From assembly GCA_017409345.1 (NCBI GenBank), contig JAFQSX010000005.1:1-64000 (forward strand): DNA of 64,000 bases. Reading direction: 5' to 3'. Shown one piece after another: positions 35,228-43,948 of this stretch (its first letter is position 1; every line of letters begins with the position of its first letter). Below the pieces are notes generated by a model. That model was given only the letters and a program-made list of their open reading frames with translations. It did no database searches and had not been told where the DNA came from. The DNA is from Muribaculaceae bacterium (GTDB lineage Bacteria > Bacteroidota > Bacteroidia > Bacteroidales > Muribaculaceae). The translations under genes and the position numbers were made by a program.

Positions 35228-37549
35228 GAATGGGTATCCCACAGAGAAATGGAATGACGCGTCGCGTTTCCAATTGGGGTGGAGTAGAGGCCATTTTTGT
35301 TGGTTTTGAGCCGGATTATAGGCTTTCATCCCCAAGTCGAAACGAAGGAGGAAGTATGTAAAGTCAAGACGAATGCCGGCACCATAGGCCATAGCAATCT
35401 GCTTGTAAAATTCGTTGAACTTAAATGCTCCGCCCGGTTGGTTTTCATAATGACGAATGGTCCAGATGTTTCCGGCATCAATAAATAGACCACCTTCAAT
35501 GAGCCAAAAGAGTTTGGCTCGATATTCAAGATTGATGTCAAGACGGATGTCACCACATTGGTTGATGAAGTTATCTACAGTGTTGCGCGAGTCATAACTA
35601 CCGGGTCCGAGTGTTCTTACTCCCCAACCTCTCACGCCATTGGCTCCACCGGCATAGAATCGTTTTTCAAATGGAAGAACTTTGGAGTTGCCATAAGGGA
35701 CCCCAACTCCGGCACCAATATGAAATGCGAGTGAATGACGGGGGTTGAAGTTGCGAGCATACATGTAGTCAAAATCGCATTTGAAGTATTGTGAATATTG
35801 TATGCCAAAGAGTTTATATACTCCATCTTCGCGTTTCTGATTGGATAGAGACGAAATCGCATATAATAGGTTGCCGGCAAATTCGCCTGCAGCACGGAAA
35901 CTATAAATTGAAGGTTGCCATACTTGTCGTTGCATTGTGGCTGAAGGGGTGCGCTTGTTTGTACGATAATAGGTATAGCCGGTTCTCATGATGAAGTGGT
36001 CTTCATAACTATATCGTAACAATGGGTTTTCAATATCTTCAATAAAACTCAATGTGCTTTTTGGTAGATATACATAGTTGATGTCTATGAAGTCAAATGT
36101 GCTACGCTCGGTATTGCTTCTATTAACCCAATTATATTTCCATGCACCACCGGCAATTATTCGAGTGTATTCGGGGCGTTCTTGGTAGTTGAATGATAGA
36201 GTGAACTCGGTAGATGCTTTCACTCGTTGTTTGAAGTCGGAAGAAAGGAATGGACTCATGAATTTAGGAAATCGGATGCCTACTTCTCCGGCGAATTCGG
36301 TGTATCTATCGTTAATGAGTCCATCAAGGTCGCCCGACAAACTTTCGTAGGCCATACGGAATTTAGTAGTTAATACTTCAGAGCCCTTCGCCAAGTTGTG
36401 GTGCTGATATGTCGCACCAATACCAAATCCTAAATCACCTTCAGAGTTAGTCCCTTCAACCTCAAGACTTAAACTTTGTTTTTTGTTGCGAGATAACAAT
36501 ATGTATGCATCAACCCATTGTTGGTCTTCAATTTGACCAACGAGTTGCATTTCGATATTGACAAATTTGAGTATAGTCAATCGCGCGAGTGATTCGTAAG
36601 TGCGGTCAACGGCGCGAGCATTATATGGCTGAAATGGTTTTATGAAACATTTTTCTTCAAGTGCTTGGGGCTTGAGATACCTATCGTTACCATAAATGAT
36701 ATTAATCCCTTTGTAGTTAATCGTGTCACCATGCGCATTTGAAATGTTATTATTAGTCGCATCGTAGTCGGTAATAAAATATACGTTGCGAATGAAATAT
36801 TGTTCATGTTTACCAATGACGATAGATGTGTCGCGTTTTGTTTTTGGTGGATTTATAGTCATTGTCAAATCCACATTTTTTGAGCCGGAAATGGTGTCGG
36901 CTACGTAAGTAATGTATTCTTTAGAAAAGGCATAGTAGCCTCTGTTTCTCAACCGTTGAGATATTAGAGTGCGATTTGCGTCAAGATTGTCGCGATTTAG
37001 TAGGTCGCCGGGTTTTATTTCGAAATTGGCAGTGTCGCGCATCACGATGTTGCGAATTGTAGAGTCGGCAATGTCATATGATACTGACGATACTTTGTGA
37101 GGTTGTCCGGCATGGATTATATAGTTGACATTGATTTTCTTTTTAGAAGGGCGCATTACGGTATCAACCGAAACTGTTGCGTCAAGATAACCTTTATTGA
37201 CCATTGCAAGGGTTAATTGCTTGGTTGAAATGTCAGTGAGTTGTTGGTCATAAATCACTGGTGCTTGTCCGAGTTTTTGGAACCAACGATTGTGCCATTT
37301 TGAAGTGTCTCGTCCTGATATGTTGTATGTGGCAAGTTGGAGTTTGAAAAATCCAAGGACTTTGTGGTTGGGGATTTGTCGTAGATAATTATGTAATTCC
37401 GACGACGAAATGTCTTTGGAGTCTTCGATCTTTATTGATACTTTGTCCACGAGATATTTCCCTTCGGGTACATGTTTAGTAGAACTACAACTCCAAAAGA
37501 GAATTATAGTAATGCACATTAAAAAAAATCTAAAAGAGAATAATCTCAT
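35225..37549 (-). CDS. TamA-like Omp85 outer-membrane lipoprotein (TamL type)
   Basis: A 774-residue Omp85 protein. A lipoprotein signal (LMCITIILFWSCSSTKHVPE, lipidated Cys at about 20) is followed by POTRA-like domains (about 30-330) and a C-terminal 16-strand barrel, with the conserved RxxFYAGGANGVRGWGVRTLG segment and a terminal strand ending SFHFSVGYPF. Lipid-anchored TamA relatives, called TamL, are specific to Bacteroidota and act with TamB in outer-membrane assembly. No tamB gene lies next to it here. The ATG at 37549 is preferred to an upstream TTG. Confidence 0.87.
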   Translation of the reverse strand: MRLFSFRFFLMCITIILFWSCSSTKHVPEGKYLVDKVSIKIEDSKDISSSELHNYLRQIPNHKVLGFFKLQLATYNISGRDTSKWHNRWFQKLGQAPVIYDQQLTDISTKQLTLAMVNKGYLDATVSVDTVMRPSKKKINVNYIIHAGQPHKVSSVSYDIADSTIRNIVMRDTANFEIKPGDLLNRDNLDANRTLISQRLRNRGYYAFSKEYITYVADTISGSKNVDLTMTINPPKTKRDTSIVIGKHEQYFIRNVYFITDYDATNNNISNAHGDTINYKGINIIYGNDRYLKPQALEEKCFIKPFQPYNARAVDRTYESLARLTILKFVNIEMQLVGQIEDQQWVDAYILLSRNKKQSLSLEVEGTNSEGDLGFGIGATYQHHNLAKGSEVLTTKFRMAYESLSGDLDGLINDRYTEFAGEVGIRFPKFMSPFLSSDFKQRVKASTEFTLSFNYQERPEYTRIIAGGAWKYNWVNRSNTERSTFDFIDINYVYLPKSTLSFIEDIENPLLRYSYEDHFIMRTGYTYYRTNKRTPSATMQRQVWQPSIYSFRAAGEFAGNLLYAISSLSNQKREDGVYKLFGIQYSQYFKCDFDYMYARNFNPRHSLAFHIGAGVGVPYGNSKVLPFEKRFYAGGANGVRGWGVRTLGPGSYDSRNTVDNFINQCGDIRLDINLEYRAKLFWLIEGGLFIDAGNIWTIRHYENQPGGAFKFNEFYKQIAMAYGAGIRLDFTYFLLRFDLGMKAYNPAQNQQKWPLLHPNWKRDASFHFSVGYPF

Positions 37550-37570
37550 CAAATACCCATTTTTCGCCTA

Positions 37571-37578
37571 CAAAGGTA
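37571..37578 (-). promoter_or_regulatory. -7 element of tamL
   Basis: TACCTTTG on the minus strand, 21 bases before the tamL start. It faces the promoter of the glycosyltransferase gene. Confidence 0.5.
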
Positions 37579-37621
37579 GTGTAATTTTGTTGATTGCGAA
37601 AAATCATTGAGATATATTTAT

Positions 37622-37629
37622 TATTTTTG
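37622..37629 (+). promoter_or_regulatory. -7 element of the glycosyltransferase gene
   Basis: TATTTTTG ends two bases before an ATG (37631) that continues in frame. Since transcription should begin near 37635, the ATG at 37652 is the better start. The frame reaching back to 37607 covers this promoter. Confidence 0.5.
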
Positions 37630-37651
37630 CATGGTTAAACCATATGATAGT

Positions 37652-38794
37652 ATGCAAAAAAAGAAAAAAATAATCCGAGCCACAACTGTGCCTACTTCTC
37701 TTGAAACATTTTGTGAGAAAGTGTTGAGTGAATTAAATGAACGATATGAGGTCGTGGCATTGTCATCTCCGTTGCCTGAATTGAAAGTAGTGGAGCAACG
37801 TGAGGGAGTGAGGACTATTGCTGTTAAGATGGAACGCAAGATTTCACTTTGGGCCGATTTAAAAGCATTGATAAAACTATGTGGAGTGTTTCGCAAAGAG
37901 CGCCCATGGATGGTGCATAGCATGACGCCAAAAGCAGGATTGTTGTGTATGATGGCTGCGTGGATTACACGGGTGCCCAAGCGTGTTCATACATTTACCG
38001 GATTAGTGTGGCCCACTTCAACCGGATTGTCGCGTGTGATACTTAAAACAACCGACCGCATATTGTGTGCTTGTGCTACTCATGTTATTCCCGAAGGAAA
38101 TGGGGTAAAAAATGACTTGATAAATGGGAAAATTACTCGTAAGCCTATGGGAATTTTGGCTAATGGGAATGTGAGAGGGATTGATTTGGAACATTATGCT
38201 CGTACGCCCGAAGTGGAGATAGAGGCAGAAAAGTTGAGGAAAAAAGATGTGACTACATTTATATTTATCGGCCGAATAGTACGAGATAAAGGTATTCATG
38301 AACTAATTGATGCATTTGTGAAGTTGAATGAACAGCGCCCTGATACACGATTGATTCTAGTCGGTCGCTCCGAGCCTCAACTTGATCCATTGTCGCCACG
38401 GACACAAGAAATTATAGATGTACATAAGTCTATTGAGGCCGTTGGCTCTCAAAAAGATGTGCGACCATGGCTAGCCGCATCGGATGTGCTCGTGTTTCCA
38501 AGTTATCGTGAAGGGTTTCCTAATGTTGTTATTGAGGCAGGTGCAATGGATTTGCCATCGATAGTGAGTGATATAAATGGATGTAATGAGATTATTGTTG
38601 ATGGGGAGAATGGTATAATAGTCCCATCAAAAAATGCCGAAGCATTATATGATGCAATGGTTAAGATGTGTGATGATGAACAAATACGTACTGAAATGGC
38701 TGGCAAGGCGCGCACAATGGCGGCAGAGCGTTTTGATTGTCATATAGTTCGTAAGGCATTGTATGATTTTTATTCTTCGCTTGAAGTAAAATAA
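37652..38794 (+). CDS. Glycosyltransferase family 4
   Basis: A 380-residue GT-B retaining glycosyltransferase. The N-domain has the acceptor-side HSMTPKAGLLCMMAAW segment and VHTFTGLVWP. The C-domain carries TFIFIGRIVRDKGIHELIDA and the E-x7-E donor motif in EGFPNVVIEAGAMDLPSI, with NGIIVPS. Similar enzymes of the CapM/WcaL group build surface polysaccharides. The sugar is not known. Start chosen from the promoter position. Confidence 0.87.
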   Translation: MQKKKKIIRATTVPTSLETFCEKVLSELNERYEVVALSSPLPELKVVEQREGVRTIAVKMERKISLWADLKALIKLCGVFRKERPWMVHSMTPKAGLLCMMAAWITRVPKRVHTFTGLVWPTSTGLSRVILKTTDRILCACATHVIPEGNGVKNDLINGKITRKPMGILANGNVRGIDLEHYARTPEVEIEAEKLRKKDVTTFIFIGRIVRDKGIHELIDAFVKLNEQRPDTRLILVGRSEPQLDPLSPRTQEIIDVHKSIEAVGSQKDVRPWLAASDVLVFPSYREGFPNVVIEAGAMDLPSIVSDINGCNEIIVDGENGIIVPSKNAEALYDAMVKMCDDEQIRTEMAGKARTMAAERFDCHIVRKALYDFYSSLEVK

Positions 38795-38801
38795 TCAAAA
38801 T

Positions 38802-38833
38802 ATTGTCTATCATCGGCGAAATAGTTATCTTTG
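38802..38833 (+). promoter_or_regulatory. Promoter of ruvX-def, probably giving a leaderless mRNA
   Basis: ATTG at 38802-38805, a 20-base spacer and TATCTTTG at 38826-38833. The GTG start codon of ruvX is at 38838, only four bases beyond the -7 element, where transcription itself should begin. Confidence 0.7.
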
Positions 38834-38837
38834 CATT

Positions 38838-39260
38838 GTGGGACGATTGTTATCAATAGACTACGGACGAAAACGTTGCGGCATTGCTGTGACCGATACG
38901 TTGTGTATTGTGGCAAATGGTTTGACAACAGTCCCCACTCACACTTTGGTCGATTTTATAAAAAAATATGTGGCTACCGAACCGGTAGATAAAATTATAG
39001 TAGGGCATCCCACGACTATGCGAGGCGAGGAGTCTGAGTCAATGAAATATATCACTCCCGGAGTTAACCGATTGCGTAAAGAATTGCCTAATATTTCAAT
39101 TGAGTTTTGGGACGAACGATTTACCTCGGTAATAGCGCATAGGTCAATGATTGATGGGGGAATGAAGAAAATGGCACGACGCGACAAGGCTGTTGTGGAT
39201 GAAATTTCGGCCACGATTATATTAAATGATTATTTGCAAAGTAAAACATATAATACATGA
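38838..39260 (+). CDS. ruvX: YqgF/RuvX family RNase H-fold nuclease (putative Holliday junction resolvase)
   Basis: A 140-residue RNase H-like nuclease, implicated in 16S rRNA 5' processing and in junction resolution in other bacteria. It has the family start [19 protein letters not shown] with the first catalytic Asp, the second acidic motif in [26 protein letters not shown] and the terminal [13 protein letters not shown]. The GTG at 38838 is fixed by the family N-terminus. Its stop overlaps the def start (ATGA). Confidence 0.92.
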   Translation: MGRLLSIDYGRKRCGIAVTDTLCIVANGLTTVPTHTLVDFIKKYVATEPVDKIIVGHPTTMRGEESESMKYITPGVNRLRKELPNISIEFWDERFTSVIAHRSMIDGGMKKMARRDKAVVDEISATIILNDYLQSKTYNT

Positions 39261-39823
39261 AGTTACCAGTATATTTATATGGACACCCTGTGCTCCGTAA
39301 AGTTTCGGAAGATATAACACCCGATTATCCCGATTTGAAAACTCTTCTTGATAATATGTATGAAACTATGTATGCTTCGGAAGGGGTAGGGCTGGCTGCA
39401 CCTCAAATAGGTCGCAATGACCGAATTGTGGTAATCGATGCCGATCCTGTTGCTGAAAATTTTCCCGAGTGTGCAGGACGAAAACTTACATTGATAAATC
39501 CTGAGGTAGAAGTGCTTGATGGTGAGTATATAACTCGAGGTGAAGGTTGTTTGAGTTTGCCCGGGTTGTCCGAGAATGTAAATCGTGTAGAACATATCCG
39601 CCTCCGTTGGGTAGATGAAAATTTTGAACCACATGAGGAAGAAATGAGTGGATTTCTTGCTCGTATAGTTCAACATGAATGTGATCACCTTGAAGGTAAA
39701 TTATATATAGACCATGTGTCATTGATTCGCAAGCAACTTATACGAGGAAAACTCAATAATATAATAGAGGGTAAGATTCGCTGTGATTATCAAGTGCGTT
39801 ATGCTCCAAAGAAAAGAAAATAA
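39257..39823 (+). CDS. def: Peptide deformylase
   Basis: A 188-residue metalloenzyme that removes the formyl group from new polypeptides. All three motifs are present: [18 protein letters not shown] (metal Cys) and QHECDHLEG (HExxH). It is coupled to ruvX by a four-base overlap. Confidence 0.96.
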   Translation: MKLPVYLYGHPVLRKVSEDITPDYPDLKTLLDNMYETMYASEGVGLAAPQIGRNDRIVVIDADPVAENFPECAGRKLTLINPEVEVLDGEYITRGEGCLSLPGLSENVNRVEHIRLRWVDENFEPHEEEMSGFLARIVQHECDHLEGKLYIDHVSLIRKQLIRGKLNNIIEGKIRCDYQVRYAPKKRK

Positions 39824-39860
39824 TAAACAATAAATAAAAATATCATCTACCATAACGATT

Positions 39861-41546
39861 ATGGCCGACGACAAAAAAGTAATATTCTCGATGGTGGGAG
39901 TGAACAAAATTTATCCTCCCCAAAAACAAGTGTTGAAAAATATTTACCTCTCGTTTTTCTATGGTGCCAAGATTGGTATCATCGGTTTGAACGGGTCGGG
40001 TAAATCTTCATTATTGAAAATTATTGCAGGTATTGATAAAAGTTATCAAGGCGAGGTTGTGTTTTCACCCGGATATTCAGTAGGATATCTAGAACAAGAA
40101 CCACAACTTGATGCCGATAAAACCGTAATTGAAGTAGTGCGTGAAGGTGTGCAGCCGATTATGGACCTTCTTGCCGAATTTGATGAGGTAAATGCTGCAT
40201 TTGGAGATCCTGACGTGCTTGATGATCCAGATAAAATGGATGCTTTGATTGCTCGTCAAGCCGAGTTGCAAGATAAACTTGATGCTGCCGATGCTTGGAA
40301 TATAGATAGCAAATTGGAGCGTGCAATGGATGCTCTTCAATGTCCTCCTGATGATCAAACAATAGGAACTCTCTCTGGTGGTGAACGTCGTCGTGTTGCA
40401 CTATGTCGATTGTTGTTACAACAACCCGATGTGTTACTTCTTGATGAACCTACCAACCACCTTGATGCAGAGTCAATTGATTGGCTTGAACAACACCTTC
40501 AACAATATCCCGGTACGGTAATCGCAATTACTCACGACCGTTACTTTCTTGACCATGTGGCAGGTTGGATTCTTGAGCTAGACCGAGGTGAGGGTATTCC
40601 TTGGAAAGGGAACTATTCATCATGGCTTGAGCAAAAAACTAAACGTATGGCTCAAGAAGAAAAACAAGCGAGCAAGCGTCGCAAAACTCTTGAACGAGAA
40701 TTGGAATGGGTGCGCATGGCTCCGAAGGCTCGTCAAGCAAAGGGTAAAGCCCGTCTTTCATCTTATGACCGCTTATTGAATGAGGATCAAAAAGAACGTG
40801 AAGAACGTCTTGAAATATTTATCCCTAATGGACCTCGTCTTGGGAATAAGGTAATAGAGGCTTCTTCGTTGGCTAAATCATTTGGAAAAAAACAATTGTT
40901 TAAGGATTTGAACTTCTCGTTGCCTCCCAATGGTATTGTTGGTGTAATAGGTCCTAATGGTGCGGGTAAAACAACTCTTTTCCGTTTGATTATGGGGCAA
41001 GAAACTCCCGATGCCGGAACTTTTGATGTGGGCGAAACTGTTAAAATCGCATATGTGGACCAAACTCACCATGACCTATTGCCCGAAAAAACTGTTTATG
41101 AGGTTATTTCTCAAGGGGTAGAGTCTTTCAGAATGGGAGGCCGTGATGTAAATGCTCGTGCATATCTTTCTAAATTTAACTTCTCGGGAGCCGATCAAGA
41201 AAAGAAAATAGGCGTACTTTCGGGTGGAGAACGCAATCGTTTACATTTGGCAATGGCATTGAAGGAGGAAGGAAATGTATTGCTCCTTGACGAACCTACC
41301 AATGATATTGATGTTAATACGCTACGTGCATTGGAAGAGGGTCTTGACGATTTTGCCGGATGTGCAGTTGTCGTTAGTCACGATCGTTGGTTCTTGGATA
41401 GAATTTGTACACACATTCTTTCGTTTGAAGGAGAAGGGGAAGTGGTGTATTATGAAGGATCTTATTCGGATTATGAAGAATTTAAAAAGGCTCATAATGG
41501 AGGAAAAGAACCAACACGCCGTCGTTATCGTAAGTTGATGGAATAA
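39861..41546 (+). CDS. ettA: Energy-dependent translational throttle ABC-F protein
   Basis: A 561-residue soluble ABC-F ATPase with two nucleotide-binding domains: Walker A GLNGSGKSS and GPNGAGKTT, signatures LSGGERRRVAL and LSGGERNRLHL, Walker B LLLDEPTNHLD and LLLDEPTNDID. Between them is the EttA-type arm and linker (EWVRMAPKARQAKGKARLSS). EttA binds the ribosomal E site and gates the first elongation step according to ATP/ADP. Length matches E. coli EttA (555). Confidence 0.95.
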   Translation: MADDKKVIFSMVGVNKIYPPQKQVLKNIYLSFFYGAKIGIIGLNGSGKSSLLKIIAGIDKSYQGEVVFSPGYSVGYLEQEPQLDADKTVIEVVREGVQPIMDLLAEFDEVNAAFGDPDVLDDPDKMDALIARQAELQDKLDAADAWNIDSKLERAMDALQCPPDDQTIGTLSGGERRRVALCRLLLQQPDVLLLDEPTNHLDAESIDWLEQHLQQYPGTVIAITHDRYFLDHVAGWILELDRGEGIPWKGNYSSWLEQKTKRMAQEEKQASKRRKTLERELEWVRMAPKARQAKGKARLSSYDRLLNEDQKEREERLEIFIPNGPRLGNKVIEASSLAKSFGKKQLFKDLNFSLPPNGIVGVIGPNGAGKTTLFRLIMGQETPDAGTFDVGETVKIAYVDQTHHDLLPEKTVYEVISQGVESFRMGGRDVNARAYLSKFNFSGADQEKKIGVLSGGERNRLHLAMALKEEGNVLLLDEPTNDIDVNTLRALEEGLDDFAGCAVVVSHDRWFLDRICTHILSFEGEGEVVYYEGSYSDYEEFKKAHNGGKEPTRRRYRKLME

Positions 41547-41569
41547 TGTAATTTGTATAAATATAGAAG

Positions 41570-41600
41570 AAAGTCGTCCGATTAATCGGACGACTTTTTA
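41570..41600 (+). terminator. Rho-independent terminator after ettA
   Basis: A perfect 11-bp stem (41570-41580 with 41587-41597, AAAGTCGTCCG) followed by TTTTTA. From here to 41744 I see nothing but AT-rich spacer. Confidence 0.9.
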
Positions 41601-41744
41601 TTTATAGAGAGTTTGAGTATTCGAGAATTTAATTATTAAGTAGGGAAAATATGTAGCAAATAGATTAAAAAGTGTTTTTGATTATTAAAAAGTGGTAATT
41701 TGTGGCTTTTAAAACTTTCTTTTGTGAAATTAGGTAAATAAATG

Positions 41745-41776
41745 CTTGTGTATTAAAAAATAAAAGCCTACATTTG
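41745..41776 (+). promoter_or_regulatory. Promoter of the structured RNA candidate
   Basis: CTTG at 41745-41748, a 20-base spacer and TACATTTG at 41769-41776. No protein-coding frame follows; a structured region does. Confidence 0.7.
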
Positions 41777-41780
41777 TACT

Positions 41781-42036
41781 CATAAAGTAGAAACACCTAT
41801 CGCATAACCCTAGAACTAATTAATTATTTTACGCATAAAAGGACTAGGAAAAGGCAGATTCATTAGAGGCGTTGTGAAACGCGATAATTTGAATTTTAGG
41901 TGTAGCAAATGTAAGTATGATATAATCTCTACACTTAAAATGCTATAAGACAGCTATCTTTAGAATCACAAATCATGCCTTTTGGCTTTAGTCCAGCAGC
42001 TCCCTGATAGAAGGGAGCTTCCGGACAATTTTTTTT
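41781..42036 (+). ncRNA. Free-standing structured small RNA candidate
   Basis: About 255 bases with a good promoter at the 5' end and a strong terminator at the 3' end, and no open frame of note. Helices seen by eye: ACACCTA (41793-41799) with TAGGTGT (41897-41903) closing a domain; CCTAG (41809-41813) with CTAGG (41844-41848); GCGTT (41869-41873) with AACGC (41878-41882). The end is a nested terminator: GTCC (41991-41994) with GGAC (42023-42026) enclosing AGCTCCCT/AGGGAGCT, then eight T. The adjacent genes are on other transcripts. It does not look like tmRNA, RNase P RNA or SRP RNA; a 6S-type or lineage-specific RNA is possible but unproven. Confidence 0.6.
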
Positions 42037-42128
42037 ATATGCATTCATTATTGAATCCCAATTATATTTAGCAAAGAAAAAGGACAACATTAATTAATGT
42101 TGCCCAAAATATCTATAATAAAGAGTTA

Positions 42129-42860
42129 TTAATTGAGATGATAATTTAGTATAGCCTCAACTTCTTTTTTTAAGTATGGTAGATCGATGAGGTAATATCT
42201 ATGGTTGTTTGGGTGGAATACGGCAAGTCGGTTGTTGCTGACAATAATGTCATATTTTTTTTCAAGAATAAATCGATACATGCTCACTTGTAGAGCATAG
42301 TGATAATATGTCGTGTCGGCAAGATGAGATACCGGTTCAAGTGCAGTTTTGTGCCAAGGATTTTCTTTTTCTACGATCCCATTTCTTATTAATTTTTCAC
42401 TGCGTTTCCAATCATATATTGTGAATACCCCATTTTGGTATTCAAGGAAATCCAATGTTCCGGCTATGCCATATTCCTCATAAAATATGCGCCATTCGGT
42501 ACGATAGGGGTGAAGTGTGTGCTCTTTCGTAAATTGAAGAAAAAGATCAAATGTGTCATCGCGTTCACTTGAGATCCCCATATAATATTTCTCAATTTTA
42601 TCATGCATGGCAGTCCCAAGGTCTCGGGCGCATTGAGCGTTGGCTTCCCATTTGGCTTTAAGTTGCTCGGGAGTAATGCCGAGTTGAGGTGCTTTGCGTA
42701 CAGCCCAATAGTCGGCATCAAATTTAGGAAAACACCCTTCAATAAGGGTGGTAACAGATATTAATTCTTTCCCATTTACAGTGTATTTGTGCTCTGCTTC
42801 GTCAAAATGAATTAATTGGTCGCGAAGGTGAGAGTTGATTTTGTTGTATTCTTGTGTCAT
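42129..42860 (-). CDS. PD-(D/E)XK nuclease superfamily protein
   Basis: A 243-residue protein. ELISVTTLIEGCFPKFDADY and GTAMHDKIEKYY near the N-terminus, a glutamate strand (YRTEWRIFYEE), then AGTLDFLEYQNGVFTIYDWK with the D...D-x-K catalytic pattern, and ALQVSMYRFILEKKY, the Q-x3-Y helix, all fit RecB/Cas4-like PD-(D/E)XK nucleases. It is single, not near CRISPR or recombination genes. I start at the ATG at 42860, where the protein begins MTQEYNK; the longer open frame runs through its promoter. Confidence 0.75.
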   Translation of the reverse strand: MTQEYNKINSHLRDQLIHFDEAEHKYTVNGKELISVTTLIEGCFPKFDADYWAVRKAPQLGITPEQLKAKWEANAQCARDLGTAMHDKIEKYYMGISSERDDTFDLFLQFTKEHTLHPYRTEWRIFYEEYGIAGTLDFLEYQNGVFTIYDWKRSEKLIRNGIVEKENPWHKTALEPVSHLADTTYYHYALQVSMYRFILEKKYDIIVSNNRLAVFHPNNHRYYLIDLPYLKKEVEAILNYHLN

Positions 42861-42875
42861 TATTAGATGTTTTTG

Positions 42876-42883
42876 CAAAGATA
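42876..42883 (-). promoter_or_regulatory. -7 element of the PD-(D/E)XK gene
   Basis: TATCTTTG on the minus strand, 15 bases before the ATG at 42860. This decides against the longer reading frame to 42968. Confidence 0.6.
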
Positions 42884-42911
42884 GTGAAAAGAGATTATTT
42901 GAGATTGTTGT

Positions 42912-42942
42912 TTTGTTTAAAAATGTGGAATTGTTATCTTTG
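42912..42942 (+). promoter_or_regulatory. Promoter of the unknown secreted protein gene
   Basis: TTTG at 42912-42915, a 19-base spacer and TATCTTTG at 42935-42942, 24 bases before the ATG. It is divergent from the nuclease promoter. Confidence 0.7.
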
Positions 42943-42966
42943 TGAAAAACATTAATCAAGAAATTC

Positions 42967-43941
42967 ATGAAAAAGATTTTGTTTTACGTGTGTTTTAGTG
43001 TGATAAGTCTATGTTTATCGGCTCAGTCGCAATTGATGATTGAGATTGATGGGAATTCGCATGATGAGAATTTGCAGGCCTTACAACCGGACCGATTTGT
43101 GGTGGGATGTGAGTGCTGGGGAGGTAGTCATGGTGGAGATGCTGTATATTTAGTAGATGAATATGACTCGTATGTGCTGATATATAATGAGTTTGAAAAA
43201 GAAAAATGTGTACAGCGTAAATTGGTAATCCCGCAAAATGTTGCTATGTTGATTAACTCAATAATAACATCCTCGGTGGAGACTGCTATGCCTCAAAAGG
43301 AAGGGCTAGATTGTTCTAATTCTGAACAAGTAAACTATTCTTTCTATAAAGATAAAGAAACAAAGGCATTGATGAAAAATCCAATTGAAAATACTACATG
43401 TGAAAGGTTGAAGATGTTTTATGTTGCTCTTTGTAATACAGTGAAGAGCGAAGAAATGGGTAAATTGTCAGATTCAATGCAACATCTTCAAATGTTAGAT
43501 AGAGACCTTAAAAGTCTATATCTAATAGATTCCTATAAGCCATCTTGTGGAATAATGACCCAAATGAGTCGTGACTTTATTGTAAATACAATGACAATGG
43601 GGCGTGCTACAATAAATCTGGCGATAGAGGCTCCTCGTGAGTTGAGTGATAATCGTGAAGTGTTAATGGAATATAGTGAAAAGAATATGCAAAAATATCA
43701 ATCTTTGTTGATTGATTGTTGTCAATGGCAGTTGTTTAATCAGCCAAAAGATTTGTATATAGAATTAATTTTCACCGATGAAGAAGTTAAACACAATTTG
43801 ATTATAGAAGCTTCTGGTTTTTATGGTGGTGCATATATAGTTATTTTGCCTAAAGATAAATTTAGTTTAGAGGGGATAAAGGAATCGTTAACTAAAGTAT
43901 TTTCTTATTCGGAGATAGGGGAGTATCATGTGGAGTTCTGA
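42967..43941 (+). CDS. Secreted protein of unknown function
   Basis: A 324-residue protein with a signal peptide (MKKILFYVCFSVISLCLSAQ-S). I do not recognise a family. Visible features are a cysteine/glycine cluster (VVGCECWGGSHGGDAVY), an aromatic, acidic strand region after it (YLVDEYDSYVLIYNEFE), a mostly helical middle with many Met, and a conserved-looking TDEEVKHNLIIEASGFYGGAY near the end. It is followed after seven bases by an HD-domain gene and may share its transcript. Confidence 0.75.
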   Translation: MKKILFYVCFSVISLCLSAQSQLMIEIDGNSHDENLQALQPDRFVVGCECWGGSHGGDAVYLVDEYDSYVLIYNEFEKEKCVQRKLVIPQNVAMLINSIITSSVETAMPQKEGLDCSNSEQVNYSFYKDKETKALMKNPIENTTCERLKMFYVALCNTVKSEEMGKLSDSMQHLQMLDRDLKSLYLIDSYKPSCGIMTQMSRDFIVNTMTMGRATINLAIEAPRELSDNREVLMEYSEKNMQKYQSLLIDCCQWQLFNQPKDLYIELIFTDEEVKHNLIIEASGFYGGAYIVILPKDKFSLEGIKESLTKVFSYSEIGEYHVEF

Positions 43942-43948
43942 TTTAGTC

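Noticed and set aside
41781-42036. tmRNA, RNase P RNA or SRP RNA
   Set aside because: No alanine-tRNA-like end, no GAGGAAAGTC-type RNase P motif and no SRP apical loop are visible; it was left as an unassigned RNA candidate.
42861-42968. Longer N-terminus for the PD-(D/E)XK protein
   Set aside because: It would run through its own -7 element and the divergent promoter of the next gene.
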